In this document: positions 36,901 to 47,906 of the stretch, one piece after another
How positions within the stretch are numbered: position 1 is the first letter of the stretch
How the letters are laid out: every line of letters starts with the position of its first letter
Assembly (NCBI GenBank): GCA_010645155.1
Contig: CM021323.1
Location: 3,112,740 to 3,176,739, forward strand
Reading direction: 5' to 3'
Source: Tigriopus japonicus
Lineage: Eukaryota; Arthropoda; Copepoda; Harpacticoida; Harpacticidae
DNA length: 64,000 nt
The notes under the pieces: generated by a model
The model's database searches: none
The model's input: the letters and a program-made list of their open reading frames with translations, nothing else
What the model was told of the DNA's origin: nothing
Program-made: the position numbers and the translations under genes

Positions 36901-39900
36901 AAGTCAAGAACCACTGTACTACAGGACGAATTTCAGAGCAGTGTCTATGACGTCATCAATCCACCTTGCGTTGGATCATCACTGATCCGTCATTAATTCT
37001 AGGTTGAGAGAAGTTCACTATTCATTTGCGAGGAAAATAGAATTCAGTCAGGGACGCCACTCAAACATGTTGTTACAATCTATTCATTTCTTTTCATAAG
37101 CAAAGCTCATTACATTGGATTTTGAAAAACGATTTGAAACTTTGAAGTTATTGAAAGATTTACGTAAATCAATAATCTATTATAATATTGGTTCTTTTGC
37201 CCATGGCAACCCTGGTTTAGTTTGAGAATTCTCCACGTGAAGTCAGTGTTTGTTCGTTTGACAAGGTGACCACTTGAACGAGAGGTTCAATGAGAGGGGC
37301 AACATTTCTTATCTTCTTTAGAACAGAAATTGTGTTCTTTTTGTCTTCTTTTAACTCAATATTTTAAGCCAGTTTTTGACAGTGGTCTTTGAACTATTTT
37401 TGGAGAGGGTTGTTCAATGTTGGATAAAAGTGGTCAATTTAGGTTATGAACCAACCCACAGGGCGGATATTAGGAAACTTTTGTTGGACGAGTTACAGCT
37501 GTTGAAGAGCAAAGGTTGCATGTGAAAACTTGATATTTCCAAAGATTATTACTTAAGTTGTGCCCAAACAAACAAGTGACCCTGACTTCAACTTAGGGAT
37601 GGGTGACAGCGATAATTTTGCACTCAACTCCGACACCAACACGGCAAGGTTGACACCAACGCCGACACCAACATCTGTGTTGAAGTTGCCCATCAACGTC
37701 GTGGTGTTGACATTGACACCGACAGCGTGTTCCATATAATTAAGTTAAACAAAATATGCCCTTCTGGACTGTAATATAGAGCACCAGTTTTGACAGACCT
37801 ACCCATTCTAAAGACATTTAAGTTCATGCTAGTTCAACATAAAATGGAGAGAGGGAAAATAAGCTTACATTTTACAATAACCTAGCTGGGTGTGTGATTT
37901 TCTTGCTTTGCAAGTCTGTTCTTGGAGTTTGGTAAGCATTTATTTTTATGATGGAACAAAAATTAATGATAATTTGGATTTTGTTTACTCCTTCACATTT
38001 ACAAGCAAAATTGGGATCAAGTTTTTGGGCGGGCAGTGCGTTTTCCAAAAAAACGTTAAGCCTTAAAATGTCGGCACCAGAGACCTGGTGTTGATGCCTA
38101 CACCGAAAGCCCAAAAAGTTGGTGTCAACACCTTGGCACCAACACCTGCTTCTCGCCCATCCCTACTTCAACCCTACAAACGAAACGAACTTGTTTGGGC
38201 ACAACTGCTTGGGAAACGTCACAGCCAAAGGTCAGCTGGGGCCTGAAAATTGTCCAACAAAATGATAGGCCTGTCTGCCCCAGCGTCTCCTCTCTGCCAA
38301 TTCTGTGAACCAACCTTAATCAATTTGGTCACCTTGAGAAACGTGCGACCATTGTGAATTGAGCTTCGAAGAAGATGTCACGCTAAAAACCTTGTGGATT
38401 TATCGATCATTCTGGTTATCTTGCCATCTCCAAGTGTCACATTCTAGTGTTTTAGTGCACAAAGAAATCCAGTCGTGCTGATTGAGAAAGAAAATTTGGA
38501 TGGGTCGTGTGTGGCCCTTAGAGTCCATACAGACACAGACTACTTTTGGCTGAAGTCCTACAACTTTGAGAAAGATCAATTATGAGAAGACCAGTCAACA
38601 CAAGACATCAATGGTTAACCAACCACAAGAGAGGGCCTTCATGGCTGGATTGGACTACATCCACAAAGATGCTAAAATTTGCGGATGATTTGAAGATCAT
38701 CGGGATTATCTTGCAACCTCGAGAAATGAGCCCAAAGTGCCTTGAACTCTGCAGAAGATTGGGCCTCAAATGACCTTCAATGTGGATAAGTGTAAGATGA
38801 TGAGGTTTGGAAAGAGGCCAAAAACCACTCCCAAGGATATCCTGAAAGGCCAGGAATTTGAGAGCATAGACATGGAAACAAACCTTAGTATCATATTCGA
38901 TCAGAACATAAAATTCCGTGAACACTATGCTGATACCGTCATGCGGGCGAGGGGAATGATGGGACTCCTGAGACGCACTTTCACCATGAGGGACAAGAAA
39001 ATTATAAGTGTACGTTAGACTTCTACTGGAGTGTAACATGACTTTTACTCTCCTTGAAATGCTATAAAATACAACCATTCACTTGAACACACGTCATTTC
39101 TCTGGTTATTTGCCATTGTTAAAATGTTGTTATGTTCCGCCATTCACTAAAAAACGAATGTTATTAGCAAAATAATCAAAATTTATTTAATCAAAGGCAG
39201 TCATCGCATGTCCTAAATTGCCGGTGTTGGCCCTAAGCTGTAGGTCCTTCGACCTTGAAGTGAATCCTTTGTAGAGTCATCCTTGAGTAAGTAGACCAAA
39301 GTCGATTCACGGACCCTCTACCGAAAGTAACAATGACGTGCGACACGTGCAAACGTGCAAGTAAAGTTTTAGCTAATATTACCGTGGGTTATCTGCTCCA
39401 TCGCGTTATTGCTTGATCTGACCTGAATGTTCGATGTCATTTGGAATTTCAAACTGGATTGTTTGGCACATAAGGGAAAACAGTCAGCAACGAGTTAGGC
39501 GTAAAAGCCACGAAGATATTAGTTATTGTGCCGGAAAAGTTTCACCATAAACCAGGGGTCGGCAACCGATGTGGGCCCAAGGGTGGTCGTTTGTGGGCCC
39601 AGGAGCTATGGAGAAAATCCAAAATAGTGGGCCCGATTGCCATCCATAGTACTGTGCTTGTGGGCCCAAAGCTCTTTGATTGTTATTTGTGGGCCCCTGA
39701 ACCTACCAATGCCTGTTTGGTGGGCCCCAGACAACACGAATCAAATTTCGTGGGCCTTAATCCAAAAATGGTTGACGACCCCTGCCGTAAACTATTTGAT
39801 TAAGAGATAAAAACTGCTGATCGGATCGGCAAAAGAGTCAATGAAAACTGTCCTAGACTTTGCGGAACCAAACTAATTCGTGCTTCATTTTTCTTCATTT

Positions 39901-42900
39901 TAGTGTATTTCGAAACGGGAACCTCTGGAAATGCCGGAGCTCTGGCCATCGCCAAAGGAACTGGAACTGGGAACAGAAATTATCAAATCAAAGTCTCCTA
40001 TTTTACTTGTGACAATCTAGCCAAGTAAGAGTGATAATGAACGCCTCAATACTGGCGATGATCTTTCTCTCAAGCCTATTAGGACTAAGAAATTTGGTAC
40101 ATGAAACTATTGACAAAGATCTCAATTTAACCATGTAATACTTAGGCAAACTCTTTCTCAAACCCTTCTCAAACTCTAACGGCTCTTCTTGTAAACCATA
40201 ATAATCTTTAGAAAAAAAATGTTTTTTTCAACTAACCTTGGAAGGCTTATGAGTGGGGGCGAAGGTCCGCCCACTATGCGACTTTGAGTAAAGACCGGAA
40301 AATTATCTAAAAACATAAAAAAATTGCTCACAAAAGGACATTTTTGGAAGGAAAAAAATACATTTCATCATTTTTCGTTGAAAATCACATATTTTGACCT
40401 TTTGGCCTTTTTAGGGCTATTTTATCCAAAACGATTTACATTTGGACGAAAAATCATTAGTTTAAATAATTTCGTGGTAAAATTGTTGTTACATTTCATA
40501 ATCTAATGCAAAATAATTATTTCTAAAAATATTGGAAAAGCGCCATCTTTTAAATTGATCTTTTGTTCAATTCTAGAGGATAGCTAGTCTTTGTGCATTT
40601 TTTTGTCCAAAATGTGAAACTTAAAATATGGATTCATGGGTAATGGTGAAGATGTGAGGTCCGGGCCAAAGACTAACCAAGCACCGTTGCCAGATATTCC
40701 CAAATCAATAGTTTCAAATTGTAAAATGGCAAATGCCATTTCTTCTCCTTTAAAATATGTTTTACTTTCAAAGCAGAATCAAAAAATCTTTCTTTAGCTA
40801 TTGCCCTAACAAAACATTTGTACCCACATGGCGGGTTGCCATAAAAAACGTAGCTAAGTGATCAATATCACGTCGGGGTCACCAATGTAGAAACCCAAAG
40901 ATCCTAACTCAGGAGCAAGAGGACCAGATGTTAGTGGTAGACTGGATTGTATTTCATGGCAAGTCATGTCCATTTATATGGCAGGGAGGTAGTCCCTTAC
41001 TAGTACGCTACAAATTCTTAACTACCAGATTCTCAATTTCCAGATCCCTGATTATTTATGAGTATTTTTAAACGCATACTCATTCTTTTGAGTAAATTTA
41101 GAACGTTTGAATTGCTTCAAATCAAATCAAAAAAAAACTTTTGGTTTCAAAGGTTTTAGGTCAAGTGCCAATCATGGCATAACACAATTTTTTTCTGACA
41201 AACCAAAACTGGCTTTTTTCTTGTGTTTTTGGCACGACTTTTTCGAAAAACTCTGGCAACACTGGTTCACTCTTTCGTCCGGACCTCACATCGTAACCAT
41301 TATCGCTTGATGAAAAACTTTGAAGTTACAGACACATTTTTTCATTGGCTTTTAAGGAGATCTCTGCAAGAGGTTAACAGTTTTACTTCTTTGAAGTCGA
41401 AGTTCGTCTCGAACTGTGATATAAAACGTCTCGTGTAGCGACACCTTAAAAAGCATGCCATTTCCTCGCATCTGTATATTTCGGAAAACCCCTTTGAACC
41501 AAAAATACTGCTCAAGCGCCATTTTTTTTTACTTTTCTAGGGCTCCTGCAGGTTGTACTCAATATTTTACTGGAGTTCGAGGTTCATTCCAATCCTACAA
41601 CCATGCCGGAGGTCAACTTCTACAAAGCATGGATTACAGTAATTGTTTCCGACAAGAAGCAGGTGAGGGGATTCTTAATCTAATCATGTTATTCTAGCTC
41701 GTTCTCAGATTTTCAACCAATATAAGGAAATAATTTCCCTGCAAGATTATATGTCAGTTTTTAAAATATTTGATCAGGACATGAGTTAAAATTTGTTGCT
41801 CTTGAGCACTCCTGTTTATAAGATTGGGTATCAGGGGTATTTTGTAGGAAATAATCCAAGTCATGTTTGAAACTTAATAGTGGATTATCTAATAATTAGA
41901 GACGGGCGTTTCGTGCAAATAAGAGCATGCGCGTTAAATGGAATACATATTCACCTTCAAAGATATTGCTGAGCGTAAACAACTTCACCTCTTATGAAAT
42001 CAAATCAGAACCTCACAATAGGCCTTGTCTTTGTTCCTGTTAACAGGACAACTACGGGAGTACTTCTAATGTCACTCCAACTTGAATTCAATTGATTTCA
42101 AGTTGGATAGAATGAGCCGCGTCTGTGAACGTGGAATTTTATTCCAAATAACGTCCATCGTCTTTTTAACACGAAATGCCCGTCCCTACTAATAATACAT
42201 GGAATCGTCTGAGACCCTGACTAAAAAGATGATACAATCATTAGTCATCTTTCTCTTCGGTTGACCCTTTTTTCGCCCAAGGTTTATTAAATACAGGGTC
42301 CCTCCAAATGTAGAAAGTTATACTTTAGAGCAGTAAAAACCACTGGGCCGCGGCCCATGAACCTACCAGCATCGATATGGTGGGCCCCCAACTATATATA
42401 CAAAATCAAATTTGGTTGTAATGGAATCTACCCACATTCTTTTTCCTTTTACGTTTGACGGTCAATTTGAAGACTCATGTTCGATTGATTAATACAAAAC
42501 TATTTTAAGCAATGCATTATCATATGCTAGGTTATACAGTATTGTGGTAACAGCTCTAAAAAATGGAAACCTTAGAAAACATCATCTTTGCCCCCTAGCG
42601 GGGGCCAAGATGACGATTTAAGGACCATTTCATACGTTAATGATAGTAGTTAGAAAATACCAAAATTCAAGCGCAATTTTGAAGAGTCGCAAGTCCTTTT
42701 TGATGCTCTTGGAGATGTAGAGATGCTGAAATCTCTCTTCTGATCCAGGAACAACATGGGACAGTTGGAATGACTCTCTTCATGCTTCTTGAGAAAATGG
42801 AACTCCACTTTTTTTCAATGGTCGCAAAGGTTCAAATCAGAGGTTTATTGGATACCTTTTAAGCCTCCTCATGACATGGAAGCAGTGCTTTTTGCAAATT

Positions 42901-45900
42901 GTTTTATCCTTTTTGTGGCACCTTGGGAGTAACTGATGATGGCAAGCTCTGACAAAAGTGCGTTTAGGTCAGAGCCTGAAGCCATGAAACATTTGCCAAA
43001 AATCATTCGTAGATCAATGAAATACCAGTTTCTTTGGATTTTCATGGTCTTCATACACACCAATGAAAAGTTAGGTACATTCCAGTAATAAAACGCCAGT
43101 GTGATTTTTTTCAGTCTTATTTGCGTCCAGAAAGTCGGTTCAATTGTCCTGATACTAGGCTTGAACTAAAATTTGCAAGATAGGTTGCTGGATCATATGG
43201 TGTTAATCTCTAATGAAGTTGTGGAGACTTAGACAACAACCTTCTTGTTGCTACATGGTCAAGAACATCTCTTGGTATCATTTGAGTGTTATGTAGACAA
43301 AGTTTTGCTCAACCCCAAACAATTTCAGAAGCAGGAACAAATTCCATAACCACTTAAACTCGATATCCTGATGCTCTTCCCCTGCACATAACAAATAAAT
43401 AACAAATGTTAGAATGTTTACATCAAACACATTCGTAAGCATTTATTGTATTAAACTAAAATGGATACCAATATCAGTACAGAATACGTAAATGACGCAT
43501 CCCAACACAATGATGAAAACTTGTATTCGAGCTTTTGAACACGGGGTTTATTATTTCTCTTCCATTTCGTTGATTTGAATCCTTAATGTGTGTGATATTC
43601 TCATAGAAGATCGCCACTAAAGTTGCTTAAAGTCAATCACAGATGGCGCCACATTTGATTGGGCGAGAGGAGAATTTTGCTAGGGAAGACTTAGGCATAG
43701 ATAAATAAAATAGAGATATCTCAATTTTGACGTCGACAAAACCGCCCTCTATGAGGGATTACCTAACAACATTGGTAAAAATGATGGTTTCATAAGGAAT
43801 GTCATAGAGTGCGCCACCGTGTTTGTAACGCAAATATCCTTTTTGAAGTTCGATTCTCAGAGTCAATTCAGAAAATACAGCCTGCGTCATCTAGAGGTCA
43901 CGGATCTCCGCACTGTCACGGCGGTCTGCCTGCTTAGCCAGAATTGAGAAGTCTGGGGGTAGTTTGTGGACTTAGGGAAGACTAGAGAACTAGGGAAGAC
44001 TTGCTATGTTGTCATTTGTTTTTGGACACTATTTCACCAATCTTTTCATGTTTTTTTTCTTCCAAAACTAAAAGAAAATAATGTTGCTTCATGCTGTTGT
44101 CACATTTTCATGTATACAGTACAATCGGACATTTTTCTTAAAAGTGAGTTTCATGCGTACATACAATATTTTGTGAATTTGGAAATTACATCAGCCAGTC
44201 AAGCAAATCGAGAAACGATTTATTCGCGGATTCTATCTTCCGTGAGCGGGACCAAAGTCGTCCGATTGGACTCCGTTAAACTTTAAACCCCGAAATTGGC
44301 CAATCAAAGATTAGAAATGTTGGAGGGCTAGGACCGGTTTCTCCAAGGAAATCGGCGTTTTTGCCATACGACTCGAGCCTTTCGATCAATTCCGGTGACC
44401 CAACCAAGAAGACTCCGAAGCTCATCCTTCATTTGTTCAACCAACTACACTGCAATCCATAATGTCACATTTTTGGCTCGGCTCTTCCAAGTTATGGAAA
44501 GTGCAATCCGCGAAAACATGTGTTTATTCTAGTTTATTTTCGTTCCCCTACGGTTCGCAGTAAGATTTTTCTAACAACGCAACTATGGCGGAAAAAAGTT
44601 TTGTAAAATTTGTAAAAGCGATGAGTCAGTTACATGTGAATTTGGCCATTTATTGACCATAATCAACGATGCAACAATATCTATTGAACAAATTGATAGA
44701 ATTTCAAGAGGATAGTTAGAATTTCAGATCTCATATCTAATAAGTAGGGGCCCTGCAGATTTCAGGCAAATAAGATTTTAAGCCCAAAAACATGCTTATT
44801 TGCTATTTGCTAGCTTTTAAAGTTTATTTGCCATTTTTGGGCAAATAAATACAAAATTGGTCGGTTTTTGGGCAATTGAATGCAAAATTTGTCGTTTTTT
44901 TGCTACATCAAAGAAAAATTGTTTTTTTGGCAAAAAATAGGCAAAAGAAATTTTTGGCCAAAATAGTTTTTTTCAGGATTTATTTATCATTCAACGGAAT
45001 CAAAATATTTTCTATTATATCCTCATACACTTGCATTCCATTTTATTGTTGGTGGAACATAATGCTCATTTTCCGAATTTAGTGGCTAGTTTTGCTATAT
45101 TTCGGTAATTTTTCGTGTCTATTTGCCATTTTATTTGCTATTTCTTTGTTTTTTTGCCATTTTATTTGCCATTTTGGACGTTTTTATTTGCCATTTTTTT
45201 TGCCTAAAAAGCATGTTTTATTTGCCAGAAATCTGCACCCCTACTATTAAGACTTCCCCAACAAAATACTTTGCTCGACCTGCCAAATGAGGCGACATCT
45301 ACGTTTGACTTTATACAACTTCTACAGCTGCTTCCAGTAAGAAAACCCCAAAACATTCCATATGATTAATTACTTTTCAAGTTTGCCTCGACTTTACTCT
45401 TTATGCCCCTATGGGCGTAAATGTGTGTCTTTTTCAAGAAACAAACTACACGTTCGAGAGAGTCAATAGTCTCTTTTCGTTTTCAGGGTATTGTCAATTG
45501 CAGGTCCGTGAATCTTTGAATTTGACCCCAGATCCCTTTTTATTATCTGAACCTGCAATAGCAGCCAAGGTTAGTGGTTTTTGTCACATTGAGAACAATG
45601 CAAAAAAATCAATTTGAACTTTCATGTATGTGTTGTTTTTTCTTAGGTTGCTTGTGCCGATTTAAGTCACATTACTATTTCGACCCCAACATTGGGTGCC
45701 TTTTGTGGAGGCGTTTTGAATACCGTGGACGAGCACACTTTGCCAGGTGTTGTGACATGTAAGTCGTCCATTTTTTGACGGCTTGGAAATTGGATTATTC
45801 CTAAAATTGATGTTTGTTCTCCTTTCAGCTGCTCCGGGGTCAGATTTTCAAGTGGGAGTGACGACGTTGGCTGCAGATCTTACTGATTTAACTGGCTTCA

Positions 45901-45932
45901 ACTTGAACTTTAACCAAGTTCCTTGTGCTTAA
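30941..45932 (+). CDS. CUB-family gene C, complete secreted protein (15 coding exons, 365 aa)
   Basis: Exons: 30941-30944, 31422-31514, 33452-33486, 33556-33661, 33735-33799, 33873-33890, 33968-34040, 35727-35742, 36686-36726, 36794-36898, 39904-40024, 41541-41662, 45487-45569, 45647-45758, 45829-45932. The sum is 1098 nt including TAA; every junction is GT-AG and in phase. The first coding exon is only ATGG. Residues 1-24 form a signal peptide (LCLILAIIVCG). FSLFNIVKF lies near residues 34-42, and a Cys-rich module ends GNCAAGFGVCCIF (about 87). The CUB-like half (about 102-225) contains SETCTYSF, NLCQIRLDF, CGTTADAITVTSPF and CGTLTGQH. A second half (about 227-365) starts GCTQYFTGVRGSFQSY and ends NFNQVPCA. 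Exons 6 (18 nt) and 8 (16 nt) are microexons, easily missed by gene finders. Introns are swollen by LINE-A, hAT-like and foldback insertions, which explains the 15-kb span. Structure is shared with gene D, not with A and B. Confidence 0.9.
31929..32657 (-). CDS. Gag/ORF1-like ORF of retroelement origin (242 aa), gene C intron 2
   Basis: Uninterrupted ORF on the strand opposite to host gene C. The middle part (WNAHKKVQVEIKSDTAIP ... YFRCEEEGHMG) resembles the region of retrotransposon ORF1/Gag proteins that leads into a CCHC knuckle, but only the first Cys and the GH remain, so a complete zinc knuckle cannot be shown. No pol region is adjacent. The N-terminal codons lie inside the left arm of the inverted repeat at 32650-32848. 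It could also be a domesticated or chance ORF; family assignment is weak. Confidence 0.35.
   Translation of the reverse strand: MRPIIITVLGLKAADIIMIGQAAGPKNTVRVVTKHEINVLERFGSSLQFERSYETVTWRCSIRGGTSVSALRFLNVQYFATDQELLEVIRPFAVAKYAVSKEVFVGDTLIDGVWNAHKKVQVEIKSDTAIPDFGQVRYRKIFKKHRNQIRRYFRCEEEGHMGIFLSLVRKCWLQKLPDYAFDKTLNEYHACIKTKYENKISLKRWIARMGDQIISSYSTTCDVKNCFSCRQFSLMMLCLLGP
32650..32848. repeat. Foldback repeat in gene C intron 2
   Basis: CGCATGTTAACGCA, TAATTCAAAAAGCGAGAGTA and AGTCAAGTCAGATT on the left are matched by their complements on the right to 32848, giving arms of about 55 bp around a 90-bp loop. The left arm overlaps the first codons of the Gag-like ORF. A relative lies at 54282-54405. 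Confidence 0.7.
34518..34995. mobile_element. Foldback element F1, copy in gene C intron 7
   Basis: Arms AATGGAGTGGGAGGCTAG (about 34547) and CTAGCCTCCCACTCCAT (about 34947) are nearly perfect inverted repeats extending to about 34518 and 34995. The centre contains CCCTTTGGTGGTAATCG and the paired CTCAAAGCTCAGTGCAAATC. It lies in the 1.7-kb intron before the 16-nt exon 8. Confidence 0.7.
36004..36575 (+). mobile_element. LINE-A 3' end with C-terminal coding remnant, inside gene C intron
   Basis: The plus-strand remnant reads from VQRCFTRNIAGMRELSYW through a frame break near 36100, to LLPISLRREYVGADPL, and stops near 36482. The 3' UTR and tail follow at 36483-36575, with CAGGGAATCCCATTCC, TTAAAAAAATCC and an A-rich end. 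It lies in gene C intron 8 between the 16-nt exon and exon 9, in the same orientation as the host gene. Its 3' tail resembles the SINE at 54811. Confidence 0.75.
37594..38165. mobile_element. hAT-like element with ACACCAAC arrays (gene C intron 10)
   Basis: Ends TAGGGATGGGTGA and TCGCCCATCCCTA; duplication CTTCAACT/CTTCAACC (7 of 8) at 37586-37593 and 38166-38173. Subterminal motifs GACACCAACNC and GTTGGTGTCAAC are repeated on both sides, in opposite senses. Confidence 0.82.
38585..39019 (+). pseudogene. LINE reverse transcriptase relic in gene C intron
   Basis: Two overlapping frames encode MLKFADDLKIIG (the FADD motif), then TFNVDKCKMMRFGKR and FREHYADTVMRARGMMGLLRR, which correspond to the region after the catalytic motif of CR1/jockey-type reverse transcriptases. 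A frameshift lies near 38770. The copy is degenerate and nonfunctional. It sits in the 3-kb intron 10 of gene C. Confidence 0.65.
39553..39784. mobile_element. hAT-like MITE, CAGGGGTCGGCAACC family, copy 2 (gene C intron 10)
   Basis: Starts CAGGGGTCGGCAACCG and ends GGTTGACGACCCCTG; duplication CCATAAAC/CCGTAAAC (7 of 8). It is 232 bp, with several GTGGGCCC motifs. Confidence 0.88.
40643..41300. repeat. Element with GATGTGAGGTCCGG inverted ends (gene C intron 11)
   Basis: GATGTGAGGTCCGGGCCAAAG at 40651 and CTTTCGTCCGGACCTCACAT near 41274 are inverted. The 650 bp between has no recognised coding sequence. Confidence 0.45.
41897..42188. mobile_element. hAT-like element (TAGGGACGGGC family), short copy in gene C intron 12
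   Basis: Ends TAGAGACGGGCGTTTCGTG and CACGAAATGCCCGTCCCTA; perfect 8-bp duplication CTAATAAT at 41889-41896 and 42189-42196. It is 292 bp long and lacks the motif array of the long copy. Confidence 0.85.
43695..43962 (-). repeat. Unassigned 270-bp repeat, copy 2 (gene C intron 12)
   Basis: Inverted copy of 4940-5205. In the minus orientation it contains GYLRYKHGGALYDIPYETII, so differences between copies are mostly conservative in that frame. No inverted termini or duplications were seen. Confidence 0.65.
44745..45243. mobile_element. hAT-like element with TTTATTTGCC arrays, copy 2 (gene C intron 12)
   Basis: Ends TAGGGGCCCTGCAGATTTC and GAAATCTGCACCCCTA; 8-bp duplication CTAATAAG/CTATTAAG (7 of 8). 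The inner sequence is the reverse complement of 24194-24637 with extra TTTATTTGCCATTTT units near the right end, so the array length varies between copies. Confidence 0.85.
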
Positions 45933-46036
45933 TCTACAGATCATTCTCACGAAACGCAGTTATTTAACATTTTTTTCCATCCTTTTAATTTTCTCATTTA
46001 GATTAATTTTGGCAAATATCATGATTGTATTGTTGA

Positions 46037-46042
46037 AATAAA
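46037..46042 (+). terminator. AATAAA polyadenylation signal of gene C
   Basis: AATAAA lies about 105 nt after the gene C stop codon and before the convergent gene D terminal exon. Confidence 0.6.
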
Positions 46043-46249
46043 ACATGGCTCACATAGTTTACATGCCCTTTTCCTCCACCTTAAATAAGTAGTTCAAGTC
46101 CATACTTTCATTCAAGATTGATTGCTACTACTCAATATTTGCCTCATCTCTAGTCTGTGCGTTGTAAGAGATATGAGGAGAAACTGAAATGACAACGATG
46201 AAACCTCCAAGAAGACTCCTTTACATTCATGGAAGTGCCATCCAAGTCC

Positions 46250-46730
46250 ACCCTCAAAATGATGGGCAAAATGGCCAAATCCAGTGCAAAAGACATTGAT
46301 TGACTCACTCCCAACATCATAAAAAAGTGTGGCCATTCTATTGTAACCCCTCTCAATATGGCGATAAACCAAGCCATACATAAGAGCACATTCCCAGAGT
46401 GCTGGAAGAAGTCCAGAGTAGTAATAATCCATAAAAAATATACAAAGACAAAACGGAAAATTATAGGCCAATCCACTTTGTGTCTGGGCTCTCTAAGGTC
46501 GCAGAAGCCACACTCTGCGATCAACTCACGCACTACCCGGAGTCACAACAGGTCATCCCAAAGGAGCAACATGGATATAGAAGAGACCATTCTTCCAGCT
46601 CAGCCATCAACGTGATTGTTGACATGTGGTCGGAAGGCCTACACAACAAGGAGAGGGCTGCCATTCTCCTATTTGACCTCAGTGCTGCCATTGATTTGGT
46701 AGACAGCTAAATCCTTTAAAAAAAAATCCG
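46250..46730 (+). pseudogene. Reverse transcriptase relic between genes C and D
   Basis: Frames read NMAINQAIHK, FPECWKKSRVVIIHKK, then after a shift VSGLSKVAEATLCDQLTHYPE, PKEQHGYRR and AAILLFDLSAAIDLVDS. These fit the first half of a non-LTR reverse transcriptase (the IHKK, E-HG and DLSAAFD blocks), with stops and frameshifts. It is a third, distinct lineage in this window and lacks the YADD region. Confidence 0.6.
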
Positions 46731-47906
46731 ATTTTACGTCTCTGGCCTTTACTACTTTACAAAATAAGCAAACAATAAGGGCTAGGCACATCTGATTCTG
46801 CCTTCATTTCTCAAGTGTGACGAGTTTTCAATTGAAGATCGAGATTTCACTTGTTTAAAAATAAGGCAATGGTGTCAGTCAACTACTTTTATGCCTTGAT
46901 TACATCTACTTATTTAAGAGGTAACAAAAAAGTACACTTTCGTAGTGGAGTTGATATGCAAAGCAAATTGAATGGATGTTGGCGGTATTTTGTTTTTCGT
47001 ATTTTGTACCTGCTTGTTGCTTCTTTAGTACTTTGTGAGATCGTGGACATAAAGTTGTGCTGCGCAGGTAGACCGAAACTTGAATAACTCAAAGCTGTTA
47101 AAAGAGGAGGTGATTCTGATATTTTTGGTGGCTACATGCAATGTATCGATATTGCGACGTACCAAAGTGTTTTAAATTGAGCTAAAAACTTCTCTGGCTT
47201 CTTGTAAGAGTGAAATATAAAAAAAAAAACTTTTCACCAAACCTCACATTTATGTTGGAGGGCCAGACCTAATCAGTGTTCAAATTTTATTTGTAGACCA
47301 AGTTGAATCATCCCTGTTGTCTTGCTTGACTTAATGAACTCGTAATTTACTTTAAAAAATATTTACATGGTTTTGATTTGAGCAAAGTCATATGCCGCTT
47401 TGATGATTGGTATCGAAGAACGCACATTTGGGATTTTTATGATTAAGACTCTGGCCCTGAATTACCGTTCCGACGTGGCCAGCCCTCCAAACAGGTTAAG
47501 CTTACAAATTTTCCTTTTAACATCAATCTTCTTTGGACTACAAAATGATTCATTCGATTTCAATTGGCCTAAATGGCTAATGGGGTCCTTAAAGTCATCA
47601 CTGCTAAGTGTTGTTGAAGCGTCAAAAATGATCTAATGCCCGCAAAATTGCTGCCTTGTTGTCATTGGTTGAGCGAGCTCAATTCCAAACCAATCCCTGA
47701 CTTTGTTTAGATTGGTGACCTCACTGAATCGTTGGCTAATTGAGTTCAATTTCCATCACCACTTTTCGAGCACTTGGTTGTCTTCCATTCTTTTGGGAAA
47801 AAATATGGCGAATGTCATGATTTGTCGACCATTTGTATTTCAATAATGTAAATGAATAACTCAAAAATAAACATTGCAAATATAGAGATGTTGAAGATTG
47901 TTAAGT
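46731..47906. other. Intergenic region between convergent genes C and D
   Basis: No gene recognised. No AATAAA on the minus strand was found close to the gene D stop. Confidence 0.45.

Noticed and set aside
42869..43063. Minus-strand ORF (NWYFIDLRMIFGKCF ...) as a gene in gene C intron
   Set aside because: Short, surrounded by stops, no recognised domain; perhaps an old element relic but not supportable.
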